Notes: generated from the sequence alone by a model not told the origin. A stretch of DNA of 27,213 nt from an uncultured Clostridium sp. (GCA_900553865.1 USFC01000010.1:1-27213), one strand, 5' to 3'; counted from the stretch's first letter, positions 6,689-15,356 are shown. Program-made: numbers and translations.

Positions 6689-7162
6689 ATGGATATAACA
6701 CTTGATGTAAATAATTATAAGTTAAATGTAAGAGCAGCAGGAGTAATGATTCATAATGGGAAAATTTTAGTTCATAGAAATGTTAATTCTGACCACTATG
6801 CACTAATTGGAGGAAGAGTTGAAATAGGAGAAAATTCAGTTGATACAATAAAAAGAGAAATTAAAGAAGAATTAGGTAAAGATATTGAAATAATAGGATA
6901 TATATCAACAATTGAAAATTTTTTTGAAATGAAAAACTCAAAATATCATGAAATAATGTTTGTGCACAAGATAGAATTTATAAATGAAGACGATAAAAAA
7001 ATAGAATATACAATGAAAAATATTGAAGGAAAAGAGTATTTACAATATGAATGGATAGAAATAAATAAAATTGATGAGTATCCATTAGTGCCAAAAGTAA
7101 TAAAATCCATATTAAAAGAAAATAAATTCCCAATACATAAAATAAATGATGAATTAAAATAA
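6689..7162 (+). CDS. Nudix hydrolase
   Basis: The 157-residue protein starts at ATG 6689, chosen because AAAAAGGAG ends 8 bases upstream; the longer frame from 6629 has no ribosome site and overlaps the fic end. The Nudix box G-x5-E-x7-REIKEELG lies at about 42-64 (GRVEIGE...REIKEELG), giving the metal-binding glutamates. Nudix enzymes hydrolyse nucleoside diphosphates linked to another group; the substrate cannot be read from the sequence. An RAAGVMIHNGKILVHRN start and LIGGRVE are typical of the small (d)NTP or ADP-ribose-type branch. It follows the fic gene by 44 bases and may share its transcript. Nucleotide by-products of Fic activity are a conceivable link, but this is speculation. Confidence 0.9.
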   Translation: MDITLDVNNYKLNVRAAGVMIHNGKILVHRNVNSDHYALIGGRVEIGENSVDTIKREIKEELGKDIEIIGYISTIENFFEMKNSKYHEIMFVHKIEFINEDDKKIEYTMKNIEGKEYLQYEWIEINKIDEYPLVPKVIKSILKENKFPIHKINDELK

Positions 7163-7188
7163 AAATGTAGAATGAAGGAGAAAAGTAT

Positions 7189-7212
7189 ATGAAGGTATTA
7201 ACAATAAAATAA
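7189..7212 (+). pseudogene. Possible gene stub: ribosome site plus seven codons
   Basis: AAGGAGAAAAGTAT precedes ATG 7189 with ideal spacing, but the frame MKVLTIK stops after seven codons, inside the end of the convergent VOC gene. MKVLTIK is a common opening of ASCH-domain proteins, so this may be the start of a gene whose body was deleted. The evidence is short and weak. Confidence 0.35.
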
Positions 7213-7623
7213 CTCAGTTTTTTCTCCTAAATCTTCTGAAAATCTTAGTAAATATCCGTCTGGGTCTTGAATTAAAAATTCCTTATTCCCTAAGAGTTTA
7301 TTTCCTTGCCTATACCAATTTTCTTCCAAGTCAAAAGTAATTTTATAATTACTCTGTAAAAAAGAATTATAGATTTTTGTAACATCAGGCACCTCAAGTT
7401 GAAAATTAATTCCATTACCAAAAGGGTACGAAAGAGTATTTAAATCCCATTTTCCATTAGAAGTAAGCTCTTGAATCATAAATTGAATTTCACCAAGTGA
7501 AATAAAAGCAAATTTATCTTCAGGCCTATCATATTCAACAATAAAGCCAGCAGTTTTGTAAAATTTCAAACTTATTTCAAGATTAGAAACGGAAAGCTCC
7601 GGTATAATTTTATTCCAGTACAT
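7198..7623 (-). CDS. VOC family protein (glyoxalase / bleomycin-resistance-like)
   Basis: The 141-residue protein opens MYWNKIIPELSVSNLEISLKFYKTAGF, the standard first beta-alpha unit of a vicinal-oxygen-chelate fold. It closes with FLIQDPDGYLLRFSEDLG, the second module. Proteins of this shape bind or modify small molecules; the bleomycin-resistance branch sequesters the drug as a dimer. No clear full set of metal ligands is evident, which favours a binding rather than enzymatic role. ATG 7623 is preferred over ATG 7641 because the GGTGG sequence sits just before it. The gene is convergent with the Nudix gene and overlaps the seven-codon stub at its 3' end. Confidence 0.85.
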   Translation of the reverse strand: MYWNKIIPELSVSNLEISLKFYKTAGFIVEYDRPEDKFAFISLGEIQFMIQELTSNGKWDLNTLSYPFGNGINFQLEVPDVTKIYNSFLQSNYKITFDLEENWYRQGNKLLGNKEFLIQDPDGYLLRFSEDLGEKTELFYC

Positions 7624-7863
7624 TACAACCACCCCACCCATAAAACAATATAATGAAAAATAATATTATATATAATAACACAAAATAAAAATATATGAAA
7701 CATAAATCAGAAAATTATTACAAATTGCCAAAGCCCTTAAAGAATTATAGAAAAAGTAAGATCCAAAAGCTTTGAACTATGACAAAAGTTCCTTAAGCAA
7801 ATTCCTTCCAAAAACCATCAAAACAGTAACAAAAACTAAAGAGGCTTATATAATACAGCAGTT

Positions 7864-7894
7864 ATCTGACCTCCGCTTTCCAACATCTGACCTC
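7864..7894 (+). repeat. Direct repeat ATCTGACCTC, two copies 21 bases apart
   Basis: Identical ATCTGACCTC occurs at 7864-7873 and 7885-7894. The 21-base period places both on one face of the helix, as for a protein binding site. The distance to the gene start is about 340 bases. Confidence 0.6.
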
Positions 7895-7953
7895 TAATTA
7901 ACCTTTTGGAACCGTTCTAAATAGCGTCAAAAGGAATGAAAAAGAGTGCCAAA

Positions 7954-8147
7954 GCAGTGCTCCGTAAGCAAATTAGCATTTTAGCTTAATTTTTTTGTAC
8001 ATTTTTGTTAAAAAAGCCCTAAAAAATAGGGAGAAACTAGCATTAAAAAAATTTTTTATCTCATTATAAAAAATGTAAAAAAAATGTAAAGTTTAATTTG
8101 TTTTTGGCTCAAAATGCAGTTCCGTAAACTATTTAACATATTTTGAC
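7954..8147 (+). repeat. Degenerate duplicated leader motif (GCAGT..TCCGTAA..TTA.CAT)
   Basis: The segments 7954-7985 and 8116-8147 share GCAGT, TCCGTAA, TTA and CAT in order with few changes, 162 bases apart. Each is followed by ACATTTTTG and an AT-rich tract. The G/C-containing cores stand out in this AT-rich region. This could be a duplicated control site. Confidence 0.45.
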
Positions 8148-8169
8148 ATTTTTGCCTAAAAATAGCCTA

Positions 8170-8226
8170 TTTACTAGCTTTATAACTAGTATTATAATTT
8201 AATTAATAATAAAAATAGGAGGATTG
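8170..8226 (+). promoter_or_regulatory. Promoter, dyad and ribosome site of the surface protein gene
   Basis: TTTACT (8170-8175) and TATAAT (8193-8198) have a 17-base spacer. An inverted repeat, TACTAG (8172-8177) and CTAGTA (8186-8191), overlaps the -35 and spacer and is a plausible repressor site. AGGAGG at 8218-8223 precedes ATG 8232. Confidence 0.6.
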
Positions 8227-8231
8227 GCTAA

Positions 8232-11200
8232 ATGTTATCTAAATCAAAATTTTATAAGATTTTAAACAAATTTATTTCTAGCATTATTTTAGTTGTTATT
8301 CTACTTGGAACAACTGGTATAGCAAATATTGCAATTGCAGCTGATTATTTAGTCTTGAAAGGGACTGTAATTACAGGAGCAAATTATAACCAACCACTTG
8401 GAACATATTATCAAGAACGTGTTGCAATTGGTACTACTAAATATACTGGTGTGGAGCAAACCTGGTCTGTAGAAACGGGTATGCACGAATATTCTTACGA
8501 CAGAAGGAGTTTAAATCCAGTAATTCCTATAAACAAATGGGTAGCTCAACAATTCGAAAACGAAAATAACTCTCAAGGAGCTTGTATTCACGGTTGGATT
8601 AAAGAGTGGAGAGTTGGAGATAATTACTTTACTTGGAGTGCAAATCCTTGTGGGAAAAGAACTATTCCAGCTTGGAGTGCTTATTGTGCCGACTGTGGTC
8701 AATCTATTGCGGGAGATACATATATTTATTTAAATTCAGATTATGTTGCAAAGATTTCTTCTGTTAGCTGCGCTGAAGACAGTGCTATAGCTTCTGGATG
8801 CATTATTTGCGGATCAGAAGAGCAAGCTACAACAGTTCCTTCACATACTTGCAAAGGAGCTTCTTACAATAGATATTACGTTACTTATAATGGAAATGGC
8901 GCAACAGGCGGTAGCACTTCTACAACTACACATATGTACGAAAATGCTACCACATATGATGGTGTAGCTATTTCAAGAAGTACTTCACTTGCACAAAATG
9001 GTTTCTCTAAAACTGGATATGTATTTATTGGCTGGAATACTGAGCCAAACGGAAATGGAACAAGTTTTTCTAATGGTCAAGAAATTAAAAATTTGACAGC
9101 TACAGATGGCGAAACTATTACTCTTTATGCTCAATGGGTTAAAGATAACTATAATTTAACTGTTGATCCTAATAGTGGTGTATGGAATGGTTCTACTGAA
9201 GCTCAAAGCTTTAATGTAGCATATAATGGAACTAAAGAAATTTCAGTTCCTACAAAAGAAGGATATGATTTTACTAATTGGACTTTAACAGGAAATGGTA
9301 GCACTATGACTTCATTAACTAGCAATTCTACTTTCACTATGGGTGCAGGAGATGCTACATTAACTGCTAATTGGAAACCAATTGAATATAATGTTGTTTA
9401 TGACGGAAATGGTGCTACTAGTGGAAATACAAATAACAGCTCACATATTTATGACCAAAACAAAAACTTAACACAAAATGGATATAAAAGAATTTATAAT
9501 GTAACTTTTAATTATAATGGAAATGGCCAAGCAAATACAGTTCAGGAAGCTAAAGCAACTTTTAATGGTTGGGCAACTTCTAGTAATGGTCTTGTTAGTT
9601 TTTCAGATAAGCAAAATGTTATAAATTTAAGAAACACTACTGGTACATATAATTTATTTGCTAATTGGACTTTGGCTAATGTAATTTTACCAAATGCTAC
9701 AAGAACAGGCTTTAATGCTCTTGGCTGGAGTACTTTAGCAAATGCACAAAATGCTGCTTATAATATTGGACAAGCCTACATTCCAACAAAAGATACAACT
9801 TTGTATATGGTTTGGGAACCTTATAGTTTAAAGGCAAATGTAAAGGTAAAAGATGAAGAAACTGGAAATATTATTTCTAGTGATAGTGTTATTGATGTTT
9901 ACGAATGGAATAAATCTACTATGACATATAATAAAATATCTTCATTAACTAAACAAAGCGATAATTCTTATGCTACTGATGATTTCTTAAAATATACAGA
10001 TAAGAACGAAGGAAAATTTAGATTAATTCAAACAACTACTCCTAATGGCTATTATGGCGATTGGAGTGATGATACTAAAACAGCTAAAAAGACTTATGAT
10101 TTTAATATACTTACAACTATTGAAAATCAAACTGTAAATGATAAAGGTACTATAAATATAGAAATTAATCAAAAAAGACAAAAAGCAAAAATTGACGCAG
10201 ATTTAATTGATAGTCAAACTAAAACCAATATTCCTCAAGGAGATGCAACCCTTGAAAATGCTATATATGGACTTTATGCAAAAGAAGATATTGTTCATAG
10301 TGATGGAGTGACGGGCATTCTTTACAATGCAGGTGATTTGGTACAAACCCAAGTCATTCAAAATGGAAAATTAGCTTTTTCTAATTTAGAGTTAGGAAAT
10401 TATGAAATAAAAGCTATAAAAGAGTCAGAAGGATATTTATTAGATGAAACTTCTTATTCTATGCCTCTTACATATAAAGGCGAAGATTATAGTTTAATTG
10501 AAGAAACTCAAACATTACAAGAAACAGTAAAAAAACAAGCTTTTCAAATTTATAAAGTTGGTGGAACTGAAGACGATACTACACATACTCCTTTAGCTGG
10601 TGCTGGTTTTAAAGTTTATTTAATATCAGAACTTAGCAAAGTTAAAAGTGGCGAGATTACACCTGATAGTAATGGAAACTTTAATACAGACGATTTTATA
10701 GGTTATGACTTTACTAATGAACTAACTGCAATGGACTTTTCTAATAATGAAGCAGGAGAAAGAATTGCAGAGCAATTTACAGATTCTAACGGAAAGCTTG
10801 TAAGCAATGAACTTGCTTATGGCCAATACATTGTTTACGAAAGTACTATTCCTGCTGAACACTTAGGAACAAATCCTTTCTTAGTAACTATTAATGAAGA
10901 TAGTAGAACTCCACAAGATTTAAGAACCATTCTTGATAGAGATTTTTCTGTAAGAATTAAAGTTACCAAAAAAGATTTTTCAACTCAAAAAACAGTTTTA
11001 AAAGAAAATGCAATGTACAGAATTTGGAGTAAAACTACAAACTCTTATATAGAACAATTACAAGGTGCGACCGTGTATGGAACAGAAGAGCATCCATTTG
11101 TAACAAATGCTGACGGATATTTTATTACTCCTTTGGAATTAACATTTGGTGAATATGAATTACAAGAAATAAAAGCGCCTACAGGTTATGTAAGAACAGG

Positions 11201-13982
11201 TATGGAAGGAACATATATCCAAGGAGTAGAAAGCCATTTACCTAAGGAAAATGTAACATTTACTATTTCTCAGCATAGCACATATACATTAGATGCAGCT
11301 ACAGGTTATTATGTACTTAATGTAAATCAATATAATGAGGCCCAAGTTGGTAGTTTAAAAGTAAGTACTGTTGGCGAATATTTAACAGGTGCTACCTCTT
11401 CTGAAAATGGAATTTCACCTATATACCAAGAAAAAAATATTCCTAATGTAAAAGTTGAAATTTATGCAAGCGAAGATATTAAATCTGCTGACGGTCAAAA
11501 TTCTATTATTTATGAAAAAGGAACAAAAGTAGCTGAAGGATATACTGATAGCGAAGGGAAAATTTATTTTGACAATGTACCTTTAGGCAAATATAAAGTA
11601 AAAGAAACTGAGGTTCCTGAGGGATTTGTTTTAAATACAAACACTCAAGAAGTTACTTTTTCAGCTGAAAGTGATGAAAACTTTGTAGTAAAAAAAGACA
11701 TGACCTTCAAAAATAATAGACCAAAAGTTAATACAGTTACAGATAAAAAAGATAAATTTACTAGAAAAGAAAATGATATTTCAAAAAGACTTTGCGTAGT
11801 AAAACAAGCAATGCAAAGTGTGTATGAGGCCGGCGAGAAAATAGTTTATACAATTGAAGTTACTAATAATGGTTCAACAAATATTAACAACATAATTGTT
11901 AAAGACTCTATGAATGGCAATTTTGTGGGAATTGATAATTCTTCTAAAAAAATAGATGAGTTTATGACTGTAACTCCTATTGATGAAAGTTCAGTTTCTA
12001 TAAATAGACTTTTGCCTAATGAAAGTGTTATTTTACAATATGAGTACGAAATTCCAAAAAATACAGCTATTGGTACATCTCTTGAAAATATAGCAACAGC
12101 TACCGGAAAAGTTACACAAACTGTTGAAGACGAGAATGGAAATTTAAAAGAAGAAGACATTACACTTTCAGATAGTGATAACTCAAGCATTCTTGTTTCA
12201 ACTCATACAGAAGATAAATTTATAGGAATTATTAAACGTGATATAGACACAAAAGAAGGAATTAAAGGAGCCGTTATTGGTGTATATGCTAAAGAAGATG
12301 TAAAAGGCTCTGATGGAAATGTTATAATTCCTGCGAGTACATTAATTGAAAAGGTTACAACAGATGATGAAGGAAAGGCTAGATTTGAAACAGATTTACC
12401 TTTAGGCATATATGAAATAAAAGAAATTGAAGCTCCAAAAGGCTATATGCCAACATCAGAAATTATAACTATAGATGCTTCTTATAGAGGTGAAGACGTT
12501 TCTAATATATATGTTTCAAAAACCTTATTAAATAGCTCTTATTATGCGTATATATTAAAAACAGACGTAAATGATGAACGCCTTGCAGGCGCAAAACTTA
12601 GGTTGTTAGATGATCAAAAAAATGTTATAGATGAATGGATAACTTCAACTAATGAAATTCATAAAGTTTTAAAACTAACACCTAATTTAGTGTATACCTT
12701 AGAAGAAGTTTCTCCAGCCTCAGGTTATGCTACTGCAGAACCTATACGTTTTTACTTAGATACTGACGGAAAAATTTATCAAAAAGTTGATGATGAAAAT
12801 GACACTGAAGTTTCTTTCGTAAATATGAAAGATGATGAATTAAAAGTAGCAATAGATGTAGTAGAAAAGGATTCAAATAAACCATTAACAGAGGGAAAAA
12901 TAACTATAATCAATAAAGAAACAAATGATGTGGTATATGAAGGAAACTTAAATGGAGATACTAATAACATTTCTAAAATACCAACAGGAAATTATGAAAT
13001 TAAAATAACAGAAGTCGGAAAAGACGGTTATATAGAAAAAACACAAGACATAGTAGTTTCAGACACAAAAGAAACACAAAAAACTACAGTTGAAGTTGAC
13101 TACACAAAATTACAATTTAAATATATAGACGAAGAAACAAAAGAAAGACTAAAAGATGCAACTTTAGAAATAGTAGATGAAAATGGAAAAGTCATTACAT
13201 TTTTTATAACAACAGATTCATTAGACTTTAGCATAGATAAAATACCAGCAGGTAAATACACTTTAAAAGAAGTCATTTCTGCAGGAGGATATGAGAAAAC
13301 AGAAGACATAGCAATAGAAGTAAAAAATTCATCAGAACTACAAAACTACACAATATTAAAATCAAGACTAGTATTTGACTTAGAAATTGAAAAATATGTA
13401 AGTAGAGTTTTAGTAGATGGCAAAGAAGTCGTAAACAACGCTTATTCAGATAAAGACAATTTAGTAAAAATTGAAGTGCCACAAAGCAAAATAAAAACAC
13501 AAGACATAAAAGTTATTTACTCTATACGTATTAACAATATTGGCGAAGTAGACGGAACAGTAGGAAAAATAATAGATAAAATACCAGATGGACTATCATT
13601 TGTAGCTACAGATAACCCAGATTGGTCAGAAGAAAACGGCAATATAATTTATGAAAAATGCAAAAATATGACCATTAAGCCTAACAGCTACGCAGAAATT
13701 AATATAATTTTACGTTGGGACAATAGTGAAGAAAACTTTAATGAAAAAACAAATCAAGTTTCAATGTTTGATTTAAGCAATAAATACAACTTTAATGAAA
13801 AAGACTCAAAGAACAACGAAGCAAAAGCAAACATAGTATTTGCAGTAAAAACAGGAAAAGACAACTCACTAATATCTCTTCCAGCGCTTACAAGCATAGT
13901 ATATGTAATGATAGGAATCATTACACTATGTAGCCTAGCAGCAATTTTGATACTATTTCGGACGTTTCTAAATGCGTCATAA
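8232..13982 (+). CDS. Giant multidomain surface protein (InlB repeats, SpaA/Cna-B and DUF11-like domains)
   Basis: The protein has 1916 residues. A signal peptide (1-37, ending IANIAIAA) is followed by a Cys-rich head (about 107-208) with eight Cys, including CADCG and CIICG pairs. Three to four InlB/Listeria-Bacteroides repeats (about 216-535) show GYVFIGWNTEPNG and LYAQW. A stalk of SpaA/Cna-B prealbumin-like domains (about 540-1185) repeats the signature G.Y.l.E..aP.GY, as in YKVKETEVPEGFV. A DUF11-like domain (about 1190-1320; YTIEVTNNG) precedes further Cna-B domains (to about 1710) and a second DUF11-like domain. The C-terminus is a hydrophobic helix at about 1884-1908; LPALT precedes it but LPXTG is absent. 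It is likely an adhesin or pilus-like stalk anchored in the membrane. No sortase lies nearby. Third-position usage changes after about base 12830. Confidence 0.93.
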   Translation: MLSKSKFYKILNKFISSIILVVILLGTTGIANIAIAADYLVLKGTVITGANYNQPLGTYYQERVAIGTTKYTGVEQTWSVETGMHEYSYDRRSLNPVIPINKWVAQQFENENNSQGACIHGWIKEWRVGDNYFTWSANPCGKRTIPAWSAYCADCGQSIAGDTYIYLNSDYVAKISSVSCAEDSAIASGCIICGSEEQATTVPSHTCKGASYNRYYVTYNGNGATGGSTSTTTHMYENATTYDGVAISRSTSLAQNGFSKTGYVFIGWNTEPNGNGTSFSNGQEIKNLTATDGETITLYAQWVKDNYNLTVDPNSGVWNGSTEAQSFNVAYNGTKEISVPTKEGYDFTNWTLTGNGSTMTSLTSNSTFTMGAGDATLTANWKPIEYNVVYDGNGATSGNTNNSSHIYDQNKNLTQNGYKRIYNVTFNYNGNGQANTVQEAKATFNGWATSSNGLVSFSDKQNVINLRNTTGTYNLFANWTLANVILPNATRTGFNALGWSTLANAQNAAYNIGQAYIPTKDTTLYMVWEPYSLKANVKVKDEETGNIISSDSVIDVYEWNKSTMTYNKISSLTKQSDNSYATDDFLKYTDKNEGKFRLIQTTTPNGYYGDWSDDTKTAKKTYDFNILTTIENQTVNDKGTINIEINQKRQKAKIDADLIDSQTKTNIPQGDATLENAIYGLYAKEDIVHSDGVTGILYNAGDLVQTQVIQNGKLAFSNLELGNYEIKAIKESEGYLLDETSYSMPLTYKGEDYSLIEETQTLQETVKKQAFQIYKVGGTEDDTTHTPLAGAGFKVYLISELSKVKSGEITPDSNGNFNTDDFIGYDFTNELTAMDFSNNEAGERIAEQFTDSNGKLVSNELAYGQYIVYESTIPAEHLGTNPFLVTINEDSRTPQDLRTILDRDFSVRIKVTKKDFSTQKTVLKENAMYRIWSKTTNSYIEQLQGATVYGTEEHPFVTNADGYFITPLELTFGEYELQEIKAPTGYVRTGMEGTYIQGVESHLPKENVTFTISQHSTYTLDAATGYYVLNVNQYNEAQVGSLKVSTVGEYLTGATSSENGISPIYQEKNIPNVKVEIYASEDIKSADGQNSIIYEKGTKVAEGYTDSEGKIYFDNVPLGKYKVKETEVPEGFVLNTNTQEVTFSAESDENFVVKKDMTFKNNRPKVNTVTDKKDKFTRKENDISKRLCVVKQAMQSVYEAGEKIVYTIEVTNNGSTNINNIIVKDSMNGNFVGIDNSSKKIDEFMTVTPIDESSVSINRLLPNESVILQYEYEIPKNTAIGTSLENIATATGKVTQTVEDENGNLKEEDITLSDSDNSSILVSTHTEDKFIGIIKRDIDTKEGIKGAVIGVYAKEDVKGSDGNVIIPASTLIEKVTTDDEGKARFETDLPLGIYEIKEIEAPKGYMPTSEIITIDASYRGEDVSNIYVSKTLLNSSYYAYILKTDVNDERLAGAKLRLLDDQKNVIDEWITSTNEIHKVLKLTPNLVYTLEEVSPASGYATAEPIRFYLDTDGKIYQKVDDENDTEVSFVNMKDDELKVAIDVVEKDSNKPLTEGKITIINKETNDVVYEGNLNGDTNNISKIPTGNYEIKITEVGKDGYIEKTQDIVVSDTKETQKTTVEVDYTKLQFKYIDEETKERLKDATLEIVDENGKVITFFITTDSLDFSIDKIPAGKYTLKEVISAGGYEKTEDIAIEVKNSSELQNYTILKSRLVFDLEIEKYVSRVLVDGKEVVNNAYSDKDNLVKIEVPQSKIKTQDIKVIYSIRINNIGEVDGTVGKIIDKIPDGLSFVATDNPDWSEENGNIIYEKCKNMTIKPNSYAEINIILRWDNSEENFNEKTNQVSMFDLSNKYNFNEKDSKNNEAKANIVFAVKTGKDNSLISLPALTSIVYVMIGIITLCSLAAILILFRTFLNAS

Positions 13983-13984
13983 AG
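13956..13984 (+). repeat. Imperfect copy of a sequence found at 7904-7933, spanning the stop codon
   Basis: TTTCGGACGTTTCTAAATGCGTCA here resembles TTTTGGAACCGTTCTAAATAGCGTCA at 7904, with a few single-base gaps. The two sites flank the whole surface-protein gene in direct orientation. The stop codon of the gene lies within this copy, so the last residues (RTFLNAS) are encoded by it. Confidence 0.4.
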
Positions 13985-14087
13985 TCCCTTTTGGTCAATC
14001 TGTCACTTTTGGAGTATCCAAATTGATAGAAAGTTGAGATAAGGGGAGGAAGATTATAATAGAAATAAAAAAAATATAAATTAATAT

Positions 14088-14126
14088 AAAAAAGTCCTTT
14101 AAGTACACATCTTAAAGACTTTTTTG
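14088..14126. terminator. Rho-independent terminator after the surface protein gene
   Basis: AAAAAGTCCTTTAAG and CTTAAAGACTTTTTT form a long stem with one bulge around TACACAT, followed by T residues. A-rich and T-rich flanks would allow function on either strand. It lies 105 bases after the stop codon. Confidence 0.85.
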
Positions 14127-14143
14127 TATAATTTAGAAAAAGC

Positions 14144-14172
14144 TTGACCACAAGAATAAAAGATAGTACAAT
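14144..14172 (+). promoter_or_regulatory. Promoter of the CmpB-like membrane protein gene
   Basis: TTGACC (14144-14149) and TACAAT (14167-14172) are separated by 17 bases. The start codon is 69 bases downstream of the -10 box. Confidence 0.65.
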
Positions 14173-14240
14173 TAGTGTGGTCAGTAAAAAGTAGACCGAA
14201 ACTAATAAAAGGAATGAAAAAATAAATAAGGGGCCTATAA

Positions 14241-15077
14241 ATGATAATATTTGGAATTGATATAAGAGTATATTTTCTATTATTTATGATATATGCAATA
14301 TTAGGTTGGTGCATGGAAGTAACATGCAAACTAATTCAATATAAAAGATTTATAAATAGAGGATTTTTAATAGGGCCATACTGCCCAATATATGGCTATG
14401 GCGCAATATTAATAACATTTTTACTAAAAAAATACACAAATGACCCAATAGCATTATTCTTTATGGCAATAATAATTTGTGGGACACTAGAATATCTGAC
14501 AAGTTATTTTATGGAAAAAATATTTAAAGCAAGATGGTGGGACTATAGCCAGAAAAAATTCAACATAAATGGAAGAGTATGCTTAAATACAATAATTCCA
14601 TTTGGACTATTAGGGTTATTTATAATGTATGTTTCAAATCCATTTTTCATAAGCAAAATAGAAATGCTACCACAAATGTGGCTAAGCATATTATTCTGGG
14701 CACTTCTTGCAATATATATTGTAGACAACATAGTATCTGGAATAGTAATTAGATATGTAAAAAAGACAGAAAAAATTGTAGGAAAAGACCTAGACAATAC
14801 AGAAGAAATAACCAAAAAAGTAAAAGAAGTATTACAAAGCAAATCTGCATTACATAGAAGATTATTAAATGCATACCCTAGCTTAGAAACAGTAAAAATT
14901 AAAATAAAAGCTAAAAAAGAAAAAATAAAAGAAAAGGTAGAAGAGCAAAAAGAAGAACTTGCAAGCAAAGTAGAAGAGCAAAAAGAAGAACTTGAAAATA
15001 AAATAGAAAATCAAAAGAAAGAAATAGAAAATAAAGCACAAAAAGTAATAAAAAAGATAGAAGATAAAACAAAATAA
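14241..15077 (+). CDS. CmpB-like putative membrane permease (DUF1113 family) with coiled-coil tail
   Basis: The first 180 residues contain about five to six hydrophobic helices and the family hallmark RGFLIGPYCPIYGYGA, then YFMEKIFKARWWDYS and NGRVCL. These are characteristic of the ABC_trans_CmpB family, annotated as putative ABC transporter permease though transport has not been shown for most members. From about residue 195 the protein is cytoplasmic-type, Lys/Glu-rich and helical. It holds three to four 11-residue units (KVEEQKEELAS, KVEEQKEELEN, KIENQKKEIEN), a hendecad coiled coil. The tail is longer than in many relatives. The gene has its own promoter and terminator. Start ATG 14241 follows AAGGGGCC with acceptable spacing. 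Confidence 0.82.
   Translation: MIIFGIDIRVYFLLFMIYAILGWCMEVTCKLIQYKRFINRGFLIGPYCPIYGYGAILITFLLKKYTNDPIALFFMAIIICGTLEYLTSYFMEKIFKARWWDYSQKKFNINGRVCLNTIIPFGLLGLFIMYVSNPFFISKIEMLPQMWLSILFWALLAIYIVDNIVSGIVIRYVKKTEKIVGKDLDNTEEITKKVKEVLQSKSALHRRLLNAYPSLETVKIKIKAKKEKIKEKVEEQKEELASKVEEQKEELENKIENQKKEIENKAQKVIKKIEDKTK
14937..15035 (+). repeat. 33-base tandem repeat encoding a hendecad coiled coil
   Basis: Units start at 14937, 14970 and, more diverged, about 15003. The first two share GTAGAAGAGCAAAAAGAAGA and differ only at their ends. Each encodes 11 residues with repeated EEQKEEL. Confidence 0.7.
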
Positions 15078-15243
15078 TTCACAATCCTTTCATTAAATTG
15101 TTACTAATTAAATAACAAATGGGCAAGAAAAAGACACAAATATATAGTACAATTTAAATAGTGAAAGGAAGTGGATGCCTATACGAAACTGAAAAAAGAT
15201 ATTTAGTAGGAAACAAAAACATAATATAATAAAGCAATAAACC

Positions 15244-15282
15244 AAAAAAAGAATGCTATATAAAAAAAGGCATTCTTTTTTT
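15244..15282. terminator. Rho-independent terminator
   Basis: AAAAAAAGAATGC and GCATTCTTTTTTT form a perfect stem of about 12 pairs with a T-run. It separates the CmpB-like gene from the transporter operon. The preceding 15078-15243 stretch has a TAGTACAATT resembling the -10 region at 14167 but no credible gene. Confidence 0.88.
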
Positions 15283-15283
15283 G

Positions 15284-15315
15284 TTCATAATTAGTTCATT
15301 TTTAGAGTATATAAT
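15284..15315 (+). promoter_or_regulatory. Promoter of the MMPL operon with an 11-base-spaced TTCAT direct repeat
   Basis: TATAAT lies at 15310-15315. TTCAT occurs at 15284-15288 and 15295-15299, starts 11 bases apart. The second copy ends 10 bases before the -10 box and replaces a normal -35. Tandem 11-base repeats beside a poor -35 are typical of sites for OmpR/PhoB-type activators. The same geometry occurs at 19599-19630. Confidence 0.7.
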
Positions 15316-15356
15316 AAACAAAGTTTGAAAAAGAAAGTAGGAAAGGAGAAAAGAAC

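Larger units (their letters stand above)
7642..8169. other. Long non-coding leader region upstream of the giant surface protein gene
   Basis: About 590 bases separate the VOC and surface-protein genes and hold no credible ORF. The region is less purine-biased than its surroundings and contains several short repeats listed separately. It also holds a small hairpin, CCCTA-AAAAA-TAGGG (8017-8031), and an A7T6-type palindrome near 8045-8058. None matches a riboswitch I know. Confidence 0.6.

Noticed and set aside
7642..8231. Possible c-di-GMP or other known riboswitch before the giant adhesin gene
   Set aside because: Conserved cores such as GACGCAAAGCC of GEMM-I are absent and no full aptamer fold was recognised by eye.
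15078..15243. Tiny frames such as GTG 15171 (11 codons) after AAAGGAA
   Set aside because: They are too short, have poor spacing and no similarity; probably chance in AT-rich DNA.
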